DNA of 64,000 bases from Pelagibacteraceae bacterium AG-430-I06. GTDB taxonomy: Bacteria; Pseudomonadota; Alphaproteobacteria; Pelagibacterales; Pelagibacteraceae. The DNA lies in contig QCOH01000004.1 of NCBI GenBank assembly GCA_003209895.1, forward strand, positions 1-64,000, written 5' to 3'. Made by a program: the position numbers and the translations under genes. Positions 24,966 to 33,498 of the stretch are shown piece by piece (positions within the stretch are counted from its first letter, which is position 1; each line of letters opens with the position of its first letter). The notes beneath the pieces are model-generated. The model saw only the letters and a program-made list of their open reading frames with translations. It did not search any database and was not told the origin of the DNA.

Positions 24966-25763
24966 TTAAACTGCAAGTGCTTTTCTCATTTCTTCGTCAT
25001 CCATTTTTTTACCTAAATAAGCCTCAATTACAGCGTTATCATCCTTGATCTGGGAAGGGGTTCCCTCTGCTATCTTTTCACCATGATCAAGAACTGTAAC
25101 TTTACTACAGGTGTCCATAACCACTTTTAATATGTGCTCAATTATAATTAGTGTTAAGCCATATTTTTCTTTTAACCGCATTAATATCTTCATCAAATTA
25201 TCAACGTTCACCGGTGATAGACCTGCAGCAGGTTCATCTAACATTAATAACTTTGGTTTTCCTGCAATAGCTCTAGCTAAAACGAGAAGTCTTCTTTGAC
25301 CTCCAGATAATTCACTAGCGTTCATCTCTGCATAATCTGCTAACCCTACAAAGGATAAAAGTTCCATCATTTCTTCTTTAATTACTTTTTCCTGATCCCA
25401 AATTTTTTTTCTACCTATTACCGCATCAATAAACTTGTATGGAACTAAAGTGTGATAACCAGACATTACATTGTTTATCACTGACATATCTTGATACAAT
25501 CTCAATAATTGAAAAGTTCTTGCCAAGCCGAGTTCACCTACTTTATGTGGAGGTTCATTAGTTATATCATGTCCATCAAATTCTATATAACTACCTGGGT
25601 CAGGATCATAAACACCAGATACTAAGTTAAAAAAAGTACTTTTGCCCGAGCCATTTGGTCCAATTATTCCTCTAATTTCATTTTTAGGTAATTCAAAATC
25701 GACTTTATTAATAGCTTTTAAACCACCAAATGCCTTCATTAATTTTTTAGTTTTTAAAAGCAT
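24966..25763 (-). CDS. livG: Liv-type ABC transporter ATP-binding protein (LivG)
   Basis: A 265-residue ATPase of the branched-chain amino acid/amide (HAAT) importer family. Seen: Walker A GPNGSGKST, LARTFQLLRLYQDMSVINNVMSG (LivG hallmark), signature LSGGQRR, Walker B LLMLDEPAAGLSP and switch His in IIIEHILKVV. It overlaps livM by one base (TAATG) and is the last gene of livKMG. With LivF it forms the cytoplasmic ATPase pair. Confidence 0.93.
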   Translation of the reverse strand: MLLKTKKLMKAFGGLKAINKVDFELPKNEIRGIIGPNGSGKSTFFNLVSGVYDPDPGSYIEFDGHDITNEPPHKVGELGLARTFQLLRLYQDMSVINNVMSGYHTLVPYKFIDAVIGRKKIWDQEKVIKEEMMELLSFVGLADYAEMNASELSGGQRRLLVLARAIAGKPKLLMLDEPAAGLSPVNVDNLMKILMRLKEKYGLTLIIIEHILKVVMDTCSKVTVLDHGEKIAEGTPSQIKDDNAVIEAYLGKKMDDEEMRKALAV

Positions 25764-26752
25764 TATTTACTAGCCACCCCTTGTTTTTTTTTAAATCTTC
25801 GGTCTATGAAGTATTTATCAATAAAACCGCCAATACCTTTTGGCATAAATAAAATTGTCAAAACAATAGTTAAACCAAATATAAATAATTGATATTCATA
25901 AAGCGGTCTTGTTAAATCGTAAACAATGGTAATTATCACAGCTCCGATTATTCCTCCCCATATGTGTCCTAAACCACCAAATACAACCATGGCAAGGAAA
26001 GTTACCATTTCAATAACAGTGTAATTATTTGGATGGATGTAACCCGGTGGTAAATGAGCGTAAACAGCTCCTGCAGCTCCAGCAAACATGGCGCTTAAAA
26101 TAAAAGCTAACATTTTATGTTTTTTTACATTTATTCCTGATGCAGCTGCAGAAATAGGATCTTCTCTAACTGCCATGAAGGCTCGTCCGATTGATGATCT
26201 TAAAACACTGAAAGAGAAATATATTGCAATTAACATTATAGGCATTGAAATATAATAATACTTATCAGGTGTATCAAAAGTAATCCCAAATAGTTCAGGT
26301 TGAGATATACTTGAAATACCATAAGTCGAACCAAAAAATTCACCGTTCTCAATAAATAGTCTTATAGCTTCACCACCTCCTAAAGTGGCAAGTGCTAAAT
26401 ATGGTCCCTCAAGTCTAAAAGATGGAATTGCAAAAGCAACACCAAACAAACCTGTTACTAAAATAGCAACTGGCAAAGTTATCCATAGCGATGCACCTAG
26501 ATACATAAACATACATCCAGCAGTATAAGAACCAACAGCATATAAACCTACGTGTCCAACAGTAACTTGTCCGCAATAACCCTTAACAATATTCAAACCA
26601 GCTGCAACAATGATGTTTATAAAAATTAGACTTGATAAATGAGATTGATAAAGATCGGTAAAAAAAATTGATGGTATTGCCATCAAAATAAAAAAAGCAA
26701 TAATGAAACCTAAAAAAGGATACTGTCTAATAATATCTTTAAATTTTTCCAT
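25763..26752 (-). CDS. livM: Liv-type ABC transporter permease (LivM)
   Basis: A polytopic permease of about 329 residues with roughly ten helices. It has NIVKGYCGQVTVGHVGLYAVGSY near the N-terminus and the permease loop RSSIGRAFMAVREDPISAAASGINV. The ORF track starts at 26797, but that start lies inside a strong hairpin between livK and livM. I prefer the ATG at 26752 (MEKFKDIIRQYPF), just after it. It works with LivH to form the membrane channel. Confidence 0.9.
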   Translation of the reverse strand: MEKFKDIIRQYPFLGFIIAFFILMAIPSIFFTDLYQSHLSSLIFINIIVAAGLNIVKGYCGQVTVGHVGLYAVGSYTAGCMFMYLGASLWITLPVAILVTGLFGVAFAIPSFRLEGPYLALATLGGGEAIRLFIENGEFFGSTYGISSISQPELFGITFDTPDKYYYISMPIMLIAIYFSFSVLRSSIGRAFMAVREDPISAAASGINVKKHKMLAFILSAMFAGAAGAVYAHLPPGYIHPNNYTVIEMVTFLAMVVFGGLGHIWGGIIGAVIITIVYDLTRPLYEYQLFIFGLTIVLTILFMPKGIGGFIDKYFIDRRFKKKQGVASK

Positions 26753-26776
26753 TATTTTTACTCTTGAAACTAAAAA

Positions 26777-26803
26777 TGAGCGGTGGTTTTTAATCACCGC
26801 TCA
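26777..26803 (-). terminator. Intrinsic terminator/attenuator between livK and livM
   Basis: Perfect 9-bp inverted repeat TGAGCGGTG/CACCGCTCA with a 9-nt loop. On the minus strand it is followed by ATTTTTAG, a short U tract. It begins 15 bp after the livK stop. It would let most transcripts end after the binding protein while some continue into livMG. Confidence 0.8.
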
Positions 26804-26817
26804 TAAATTTTTATTTA

Positions 26818-28008
26818 TTACAGACCGTCGGTAGGTTTAAAAGTAACTGTACCAGCTACTGCTGTCTTCCAGTTTTTACCACCTCTAGTGTATTCAATCA
26901 TAACAGGCGTTTTGTTACCATCTCTACACTCCGGAGATCCTGCTGCACAAAAACTTATCGGCCCAGAAGCTAATCCAGTAAAGTTTCTAATGTTAGCTAT
27001 TGAATCTCTAACAGCGTTTCTATCAGCAGCTAAATTGCCAGTAAAGTTAACTTTTTCTAAAGCTGGTTTTAGCATGTCTAATAGATCTTGCATTTGTGAA
27101 AAATCATGGCCCGGTGTTACACCGTATTTACTTTTAACCATCTTCACAAATTTTTTAGCAATTGGTCGTGTGTCAGATGCCGCAAATGCAGCAGAGTAAA
27201 CAACACCAACAGCTGCTTTACCAGCGTTTGTTGGTACTTCTACTTTTGATGCTACAGAATTTGCAACTCTATGAACACCTTTTGGTATTCCAACCTCGTA
27301 AGATTGTACAAGCATACGAACAGTTTCATCAACTAATCCTGATAAAACAATTACATCTGGGTTAGCTGCTTTAGCTTTCATTAAATATGATCTAAAGTCA
27401 GTTTCTTTTTCACCAGCTTGAACTTGATAAACAGGATCAACTCCATATTCATCTTTCATATACTTCATCATCTCTTTTGCAAAGACCATACTCGCTTGGT
27501 CAGGTACATAGATATAAGCTATCTTTTTCCCTTGTTGTTCAGCAGTAAACTTTCCTTGCACAATTTTATAAAATCTAGATGAAACAGGTACTCTGAATAT
27601 ATATTCACTACCCGTCATCGTTATTTTTGAACTTGTCGAGTGAGGTATAATTTGTGGAACGCCAGCTTTAGTTATTACAGGTACCATAGGTAATGTAACA
27701 GAACTACAGCTAGATCCAATTATAACGTGGACTTTGTCTTGGTAAGCAAGCTTCGTTGCATTTGCTACACCTTTTTCAGACTTACACTCATCATTGTAAA
27801 GAGTTAAATCAATTTTTTTACCATTAATTCCACCCTGAGAGTTCCACATTTTGACCGTGTCTTCAATTAGCATTCCATGCTTGTAACCAACATCTGACAG
27901 CATTCTGAAAGAAACACCAATTTTGATGTTATCAGCTTGCGCCAATGTCGTAACTAGTAAACTAGCAGTGAACACTAGACTTGAAAAAATAATATTTATT
28001 TTCTTCAT
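26818..28008 (-). CDS. livK: Liv-type periplasmic substrate-binding protein (LivK)
   Basis: A 396-residue type I periplasmic binding protein. A signal peptide is clear (KINIIFSSLVFTASLLVTTLAQA, cleavage after AQA). The mature start NIKIGVSFRMLSDVGYKHG and the IIGSSCSSVTLPMVPVITKAGVPQIIPHSTSSKIT block, which contacts the ligand carboxylate/amine, mark the HAAT family. A Cys pair late in the protein (ISFCAAGSPECRDG) may form a disulfide. The ligand is not predictable. The neighbouring CoA-ligase/dehydratase genes hint at an organic acid rather than a branched-chain amino acid. A strong GGGGG ribosome site lies just upstream of the ATG. Confidence 0.92.
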   Translation of the reverse strand: MKKINIIFSSLVFTASLLVTTLAQADNIKIGVSFRMLSDVGYKHGMLIEDTVKMWNSQGGINGKKIDLTLYNDECKSEKGVANATKLAYQDKVHVIIGSSCSSVTLPMVPVITKAGVPQIIPHSTSSKITMTGSEYIFRVPVSSRFYKIVQGKFTAEQQGKKIAYIYVPDQASMVFAKEMMKYMKDEYGVDPVYQVQAGEKETDFRSYLMKAKAANPDVIVLSGLVDETVRMLVQSYEVGIPKGVHRVANSVASKVEVPTNAGKAAVGVVYSAAFAASDTRPIAKKFVKMVKSKYGVTPGHDFSQMQDLLDMLKPALEKVNFTGNLAADRNAVRDSIANIRNFTGLASGPISFCAAGSPECRDGNKTPVMIEYTRGGKNWKTAVAGTVTFKPTDGL

Positions 28009-28031
28009 TATTTCCCCCTTATTGTTTTTAA

Positions 28032-28066
28032 AATTCCTCGGCGTTTTTAATTGACGACTAGGAATT
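28032..28066. promoter_or_regulatory. Imperfect inverted repeat in the livK-livF divergent promoter region
   Basis: AATTCCTCGGCG (28032-28043) and CGACTAGGAATT (28055-28066) are 12-bp arms with two mismatches, separated by 11 bp. It lies in the 106-bp space between divergent livK and livF and overlaps the candidate livF -35 box. It could be an operator or a 5'-UTR hairpin in the livK transcript. Confidence 0.5.
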
Positions 28067-28079
28067 AATTTAATTAAAT
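28051..28079 (+). promoter_or_regulatory. Candidate promoter for livF-livH
   Basis: TTGACG, a 17-bp spacer, and TTAAAT, ending 35 bp before the livF ATG. The -35 box sits in the spacer/right arm of the inverted repeat, so a bound regulator would block it. Confidence 0.45.
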
Positions 28080-28114
28080 GCAGGAAAACATATTAAAGAC
28101 TTAAAAACAACAGC

Positions 28115-28840
28115 ATGCTTAAAATAAATAATTTAGTTTCCGGTTACGGCAGTGTCCAAATTTTAAATGGTTCAAATATGGAAGTAAAAAATCAATCCAT
28201 AGTTGCATTACTTGGTGGTAATGGAACTGGTAAATCTACTATTCTTAAAGCGTGTTCAGGAATAATAAGAGCTTGGAAAGGAACAATAAGTTTTGATGGT
28301 GAGGAAATACAAAATCTTGCTCCCCATAAAATTGTTGAAAAAGGTTTAGTCCAAGTAACACAAGGAAAAGATGTTTTCCCAGCCATGACTGTTTTAGAAA
28401 ACTTAAGATTGGGTGGATTTGTATTAAAATCAAATATTGATTTAAAAAATAACCTAGAAAAAGTTTTTAATTATTTTCCAAGATTAAATGAGAGAAAAAA
28501 TCAACTTGCAGCTACCCTATCAGGTGGAGAATTACAAATGCTTTGTATCGGTAGAGGATTAATGTCTAACCCCAAAATGATAATGTTAGATGAACCTAGT
28601 GCCGCTTTAGCGCCCCAGATTGTAATGGATATATTTAAAAATATTAACAAAATTAGAAAAGATGGACTTACAGTATTAGTAGTTGAACAAAACGTAAGAA
28701 TGGCTCTTTTACTTGCAGACTATGGATACGTTATAAAGGATGGAGCTATTAATGTTGAAGGAGATTCAAAAAAATTAATGTACGACGAGTCGGTGAAAGA
28801 CTCTTATTTAGGCGGGGGAGGTACTACGGTTAATGTTTAA
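28115..28840 (+). CDS. livF: Liv-type ABC transporter ATP-binding protein (LivF)
   Basis: A 241-residue ATPase. It begins MLKINNLVSGYGSVQILNGSNM, the typical LivF start, with Walker A GGNGTGKST, the LivF-specific VTQGKDVFPAMTVLENLRLG, signature LSGGELQML, Walker B MIMLDEPSAALAP and VVEQNVRMAL. It is divergent from livK and overlaps livH by 8 bp. Splitting the five Liv genes into livKMG and livFH arms is less usual than a single operon. Confidence 0.93.
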   Translation: MLKINNLVSGYGSVQILNGSNMEVKNQSIVALLGGNGTGKSTILKACSGIIRAWKGTISFDGEEIQNLAPHKIVEKGLVQVTQGKDVFPAMTVLENLRLGGFVLKSNIDLKNNLEKVFNYFPRLNERKNQLAATLSGGELQMLCIGRGLMSNPKMIMLDEPSAALAPQIVMDIFKNINKIRKDGLTVLVVEQNVRMALLLADYGYVIKDGAINVEGDSKKLMYDESVKDSYLGGGGTTVNV

Positions 28841-29870
28841 AAAACTTAGATTAACTTCAAAAATTGAAAATGCTTTAATGCTTACTTTTACATTAATTTT
28901 TTTAATATTCATAAGCATAAGTCCGGATATGAACCTTGAGTCTCTTAAAGGTGTTTTGATAATAGGTATTACAGTTGGAATAATTTATGGATTAGTCGCT
29001 GTAGGAATTTCTTTAATTTACACTGGTTTAGATGTAGTAAATTTTTCACATGGTGAATTTTTTATGCTTGGCGCTTTCACTGGCTTAACCGTCTATAATT
29101 TTCTCATAGATGGAGAAATAATTTATAAAATATTTCCTGAGGCATACGGTTGGGTAGGATATGTAATTGGTCTTTTCTTAGCCTTTGTAACTATGGGTTT
29201 ATTTGGAATATTGATTGAGCGAATATTTTTAAGACCACTAACTAAAAAAGGTGGTGGTTACACAGTTGCTGGTATGGGTATAATAATATGTGGTTTTGGT
29301 TTATCAGTTATTTTACAAAACGTAGCTTACGTAATTTGGGATCCAACAGCCCACCCATTCCATGCTGATTTAGGTTTGCCTATAACACTTGGAGGAGTGA
29401 CGCTACCAATGACTTACCTCTGGATGTTAGTAACAGGTTTTATTGTTGCTGGTGCTTTATATTTTTTTTTAAATAAAACTAAAATGGGGTTAGGGGTAAG
29501 AGCCGTTGCTTATTCAAAAGTAGTATCAAACCTTGTTGGGATAAATGTTCCTTTATATATTTCAATTATATTTGGGATCGCATGTGCTTTAGCAGGAATA
29601 GCTGGTACTTTAGTTGGCCCAACTTACCAAGTAGTTATTTATATGGGATATATAATTTTATTAAAAGCTTTCGCGGCTGCCGTGGTCGGAGGCTTTGGTA
29701 GTTTACCTGGTGCCATTATTGGTGGTTTTACAGTTGGACTTTTTGAAACCGCATGTGCCTTCTTTATATCAGGTAGTCACAAAGATGCTTACGCATTCCT
29801 CTTAATGATCGTAGTTTTACTAATAAAGCCAACTGGTTTTTTTGGTGTTCAAGTCAAAATGAAAGCTTAA
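28833..29870 (+). CDS. livH: Liv-type ABC transporter permease (LivH)
   Basis: A 345-residue permease, longer than E. coli LivH (308). It has about nine helices and the family blocks VAVGISLIYTGLDVVNFSHGEFFMLGAF and GLGVRAVAYSKVVSNLVGINV, plus AAAVVGGFGSLPGAIIGGFTVGL near the end. It pairs with LivM. Its stop overlaps the start of the ketopantoate-reductase-like gene by one base, which links importer and catabolic genes in one transcript. Confidence 0.92.
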   Translation: MFKKLRLTSKIENALMLTFTLIFLIFISISPDMNLESLKGVLIIGITVGIIYGLVAVGISLIYTGLDVVNFSHGEFFMLGAFTGLTVYNFLIDGEIIYKIFPEAYGWVGYVIGLFLAFVTMGLFGILIERIFLRPLTKKGGGYTVAGMGIIICGFGLSVILQNVAYVIWDPTAHPFHADLGLPITLGGVTLPMTYLWMLVTGFIVAGALYFFLNKTKMGLGVRAVAYSKVVSNLVGINVPLYISIIFGIACALAGIAGTLVGPTYQVVIYMGYIILLKAFAAAVVGGFGSLPGAIIGGFTVGLFETACAFFISGSHKDAYAFLLMIVVLLIKPTGFFGVQVKMKA

Positions 29871-30814
29871 TGATTAATAAAAATACAAAAGTTGCTGTAC
29901 TTGGCGCAGGAGCTATGGGTTGTCTCTTCGGCGGTTTATTAGCCGAAAAAGGTTTAAGCGTAGTACTTATTGATGTGTGGAAAGAACACGTAGATGAAAT
30001 AAATAACAAGGGTCTAAAAATGATGGGCCATGGTGGCGATAGAACAGTTAAAATTGAGGCAACTACAGACCCAAAAAAACTACAACCAGTTGATGCTATA
30101 ATTATAATGTGTAAAGCAACAGCTTTAGAACAGGCGCTTACGAACTCGAAGAATATTATTGGAGACAAAACCATGCTTATGTCTTTTCAAAACGGAATAG
30201 GCCACGAGGAAATTATGCAAAATATAGCTGGCAAAGATAAAGTTTTGGGTGGATCAACTACTCAAGCATCTAGTATTCAAGGACCTGGAATTATTCAAAA
30301 CCACGCGAGCTTACCATCTTGGATTGGAGAATATGAAGGTGGTCATAGCGAAAGAGTCAAAAATCTTGCTGAAGTATTTACTGCACATGGGTTAGAAACT
30401 TTTGCAGAAGAGAATATTAAAAGAAGAAAATGGATGAAATTATTTGCACTTACAGCCATAGGTCCTCTTTCAGCAATATTCGATCTTCACCATACTGATC
30501 TTTACATATCTAACAAAAATCAAAATATGTCTCGAAATCTAGGTAAAGAAATAATCTTAGAAACAAGAGAAGTCGCTAAAGCAGATGGTGTTGATGTAAG
30601 TGAAAAAGATTGTCTTGAAATGTTCAACAGAATTATAGACTCAAGACAAACCAATAAATCTTCCATGGCTTTTGATGTACTAAAGCACAGAAAAACTGAG
30701 ATAGATTTTATTAGCGGAGCTGTATCAAGAATTGGAAAAAAACATGGGATTAAAACACCACTAAATGATTTAATGTACAATATTATTAAAATCAAAGAAG
30801 GAATGTATATCTAA
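29870..30814 (+). CDS. Ketopantoate reductase (ApbA/PanE)-family oxidoreductase, atypical
   Basis: A 314-residue NAD(P)-dependent 2-hydroxyacid dehydrogenase of the PanE fold. The Rossmann motif is VLGAGAMGCLFGGLLA, followed by FQNGIGHEE, and SSMAFDVLKHRKTEIDFISGAV, which holds the conserved Ser and Glu. The helix that in true PanE reads KLxxNxxxNPLTA is KLFALTAIGPLSA, so both pantoate-site Asn are replaced while Lys is kept. It is coupled to livH, which suggests a reductase/dehydrogenase step on the imported compound rather than pantothenate synthesis. Confidence 0.8.
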   Translation: MINKNTKVAVLGAGAMGCLFGGLLAEKGLSVVLIDVWKEHVDEINNKGLKMMGHGGDRTVKIEATTDPKKLQPVDAIIIMCKATALEQALTNSKNIIGDKTMLMSFQNGIGHEEIMQNIAGKDKVLGGSTTQASSIQGPGIIQNHASLPSWIGEYEGGHSERVKNLAEVFTAHGLETFAEENIKRRKWMKLFALTAIGPLSAIFDLHHTDLYISNKNQNMSRNLGKEIILETREVAKADGVDVSEKDCLEMFNRIIDSRQTNKSSMAFDVLKHRKTEIDFISGAVSRIGKKHGIKTPLNDLMYNIIKIKEGMYI

Positions 30815-30818
30815 ACCA

Positions 30819-32738
30819 GTGTCAAAAGAAATCATTTGGAAACCATCTAAAGACTTAATTAAAAGCTCTAAACTTACTAAGTTTTTAAATTTTTCAAAAA
30901 CAAAAGATTATGATGATCTTGAAAAAAAAAGCTCGTCTGATCCTGGATGGTTATGGGATAATGTAATTAAATTTGCTGATTTAAAATTTTTTAAACCATA
31001 TTCTAAAATTATGGATGAAAGCAAAGGTATACCTTGGACTAAATGGTGTGTAGATGGCAAAACAAATATCGTACTTAATTGCATTGATCGCCACAAAGAT
31101 AAAGAATTTTTTAAGCAAACTTTTATTTTTTCCGAGAGGGAAGACGGAGAAGAAGACTCAATTACTTATGAAGAATTTGATAAAAGAATCTCAAAGGTTG
31201 GAAATACATTAAAAAATAATGGTTTCAAAAAAGGTGATGTAATAGCACTCTATATGCCTCAATTTATTGAAACCTATATTGCTTACTTTGCTATTTTAAA
31301 AATAGGTTGTATCGTTTTGCCTCTCTTCTCTGGTTACGGCTCTAAAGCTGTAATTGAAAGATTAAATATTTCAAAGGCAAAAGGTATTTTCACAGTAGAT
31401 AAAACTTTTAGAAAAGCAAAAGAAATAAGAATGTTTGATCAAATAAAAGATGATCTGAACCAAGTTAATTCATTAGTAAAAATATTCCTTTTGGGAAATG
31501 ACAAAGGTAAAAAAATATTTAATTGGAGTAACTTTGAAAATGTATCAGATAAATTAAAAACGGAAGAAATGAATGCTGAAGATCCAGCTATAATACATTT
31601 TACCTCTGGTACCACAGGAAAACCAAAAGGATGTGTTTATACCCACATAGGCCTTGTAGCAAAAATGGCATTTGATGAAGGAATACTAGCTGACTTTAAA
31701 CAGACCGACGTTCATTTATGTATGGCAGATATGGGTTGGATGGTTGGATCGAAATCAGCAACTATTGCATCATCACACGGTGCTAAAATGATAATTGCAG
31801 AAGGTGTTCCAGATTTTCCAAATGAATTAAGATTTTGGAAATTAATTGAAAAATATAAAGTATCTTGGACCGAGTTATCCCCTGCATTAATTAGAAATCA
31901 AATGACAAAAAATGAAATACTTTTTAAAAATTTAAATTTAGATTCATTAAGAATTGTTTGTACAGGCGGGGAACCATGGACAGAAAAACCATGGAAGTGG
32001 TTATTTGAATTTATTGGTAAATCAAAAGTACCTATTATGAATTCAGCTGGTGGAACCGAGGTATCTGGATCTATACTGCACTGTTGCTTGCATAGACCCT
32101 TTAAAGTTGGTTCTTTTAATGCACCCATTCCTGGAATGAGTGCAGATATTGTGGATTCAAAAGGCGAAAAAGTATCTGCTGATCAAATGGGAGAATTGGT
32201 AATGAGAAAATCATCAATAGGATTAACTAAAAGTTTATGGAATGATGATGAAAGATACATACAGAATTATTGGAACGTAATAAAAAATGACTTATGGGTT
32301 CATGGCGATTTAGCTAGTAAGGATAAAGACGGTCACTGGTATCTTCACGGTAGGTCAGACGATACAATTAAAATTTCAGGTAAAAGAATTGGTCCATCAG
32401 AGTTAGAAAGTGTAATTGTCAAAAGTGGTAAAGTCAAAGAGGCTGCGGCCGTTGGAATTCCAGATGAAGGAAAAGGATCTAAGATAATTTTATCTATAGT
32501 TCCTCTTGAAAGTGAAAAAAACCCTAAAGAAAACTTGTTTATTGATTTAATTATAAAAGATTTAGGAAAATCATTTAAGCCTGATAAAGTAATATTTGTT
32601 AAGGATTTACCTAAAACAAGAAATATGAAAATAATGAGGAGAGTAATAAAATCGTGTTTAACAAATGAGGACCCTGGCGATATTTCAACTTTATTAAACC
32701 CAGAGTCAGTAGAGGAAATAAAACAGCATGCAATTTAA
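30819..32738 (+). CDS. AMP-forming acyl-CoA synthetase (acetyl/acetoacetyl-CoA synthetase-like), GTG start
   Basis: A 639-residue adenylate-forming ligase. It has an ACAS-type N-terminus (PWTKWCVDGKTNIVLNCIDRH), the P-loop FTSGTTGKPKG (~residue 260), the A5-like SAGGTEVSG, HGDLASKDKDGHWYLHGRSDD, the hinge ISGKRIGPSELE and a C-terminal KTRNMKIMRR carrying the adenylation Lys. It starts at GTG, 4 bp after the previous stop. It would activate a carboxylic acid with CoA and ATP. It overlaps the crotonase gene by 11 bp, so acid activation followed by a crotonase step is likely. Confidence 0.9.
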   Translation: MSKEIIWKPSKDLIKSSKLTKFLNFSKTKDYDDLEKKSSSDPGWLWDNVIKFADLKFFKPYSKIMDESKGIPWTKWCVDGKTNIVLNCIDRHKDKEFFKQTFIFSEREDGEEDSITYEEFDKRISKVGNTLKNNGFKKGDVIALYMPQFIETYIAYFAILKIGCIVLPLFSGYGSKAVIERLNISKAKGIFTVDKTFRKAKEIRMFDQIKDDLNQVNSLVKIFLLGNDKGKKIFNWSNFENVSDKLKTEEMNAEDPAIIHFTSGTTGKPKGCVYTHIGLVAKMAFDEGILADFKQTDVHLCMADMGWMVGSKSATIASSHGAKMIIAEGVPDFPNELRFWKLIEKYKVSWTELSPALIRNQMTKNEILFKNLNLDSLRIVCTGGEPWTEKPWKWLFEFIGKSKVPIMNSAGGTEVSGSILHCCLHRPFKVGSFNAPIPGMSADIVDSKGEKVSADQMGELVMRKSSIGLTKSLWNDDERYIQNYWNVIKNDLWVHGDLASKDKDGHWYLHGRSDDTIKISGKRIGPSELESVIVKSGKVKEAAAVGIPDEGKGSKIILSIVPLESEKNPKENLFIDLIIKDLGKSFKPDKVIFVKDLPKTRNMKIMRRVIKSCLTNEDPGDISTLLNPESVEEIKQHAI

Positions 32739-33498
32739 AGATATAATATATGAAGTTAAAAGTGATTATGCTTATGTAACTATAAATAGACCCAAAGTAT
32801 TAAACGCGTTCACACCCGTCACTCTTCAAGAATTGAAAACTGCTTTAGATAGTGCTGAAAAAGATAAAAATGTTGGCGTAATTATTTTATCTGGCGCTGG
32901 GGATAGAGCTTTTTGTGCAGGAGGAGATATGAACTGGGAAAGTTCAAAAGAATTTCAAGACCATGAATATGAATTTCATATCCACTTAACAAAATGTAGT
33001 AAACCAATTATTGCAAAAGTAGATGGATATGCAATTGGAGGAGGAAACCATATGGCATATTTCTGCGATCTGACAATTGCTAGTGAGAATTCAATTTTTG
33101 GACAAAACGGACCAAGGGTTGGTTCACCCGCGGGTGGAGCAATCGTTGCTCACTCTGCGAATATTTTAGGTCATAAACGTGCAAGAGAAATGTGGATGAC
33201 GTGCAAACGATATTCCGCAAAAGAGATGATGAATTGGGGATTAGTCAACTCTGTTGTAAAAAGAGAAAAATTAGATGAGGAAGTTAAAAAATATGGGGAT
33301 GAAATATTAAAAGGAGCACCCACTTGTATAAAGATTTTAAAGGCTAGTTTTAGAAAACAGTTTGAAGAAATTTTAAAAATTACCCAAAAAGGTATGGTTG
33401 AAGAAGTTGCTCCTGGTTATTTTAAAACTGGTGAACAGACAGAAGGCGCTAAAGCCTTTCTAGAAAAAAGAAAGCCAAATTTCAAAAAATTTAGATAA
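32728..33498 (+). CDS. Crotonase-fold enoyl-CoA hydratase/isomerase, MenB/BadI-like
   Basis: A 256-residue crotonase. The oxyanion hole residues are in DRAFCAGGDMNW and GYAIGGGNHMAY. The later block FGQNGPRVGSPAGGAIVAHSANILGHKRAREMWMTCKRYSAKEMMNWGLVN is much closer to MenB/BadI than to ordinary hydratases. MenB closes a naphthoquinone ring and BadI opens 2-ketocyclohexane-carboxyl-CoA. SAR11-type bacteria use ubiquinone, so a ring-opening or C-C cleaving catabolic role is the better guess. It is tightly coupled to the CoA ligase. Confidence 0.85.
   Translation: MQFKDIIYEVKSDYAYVTINRPKVLNAFTPVTLQELKTALDSAEKDKNVGVIILSGAGDRAFCAGGDMNWESSKEFQDHEYEFHIHLTKCSKPIIAKVDGYAIGGGNHMAYFCDLTIASENSIFGQNGPRVGSPAGGAIVAHSANILGHKRAREMWMTCKRYSAKEMMNWGLVNSVVKREKLDEEVKKYGDEILKGAPTCIKILKASFRKQFEEILKITQKGMVEEVAPGYFKTGEQTEGAKAFLEKRKPNFKKFR

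Noticed and set aside
26888-27365. Two + strand ORFs opposite livK
   Set aside because: Livk on the minus strand is unmistakable; the + frames are antisense shadows, one of them Gln/Leu-rich low complexity.
22194-30814. Pantothenate pathway (PanB plus PanE)
   Set aside because: Both proteins lack diagnostic pantoate-site residues and lie 7 kb apart in different transcription units.
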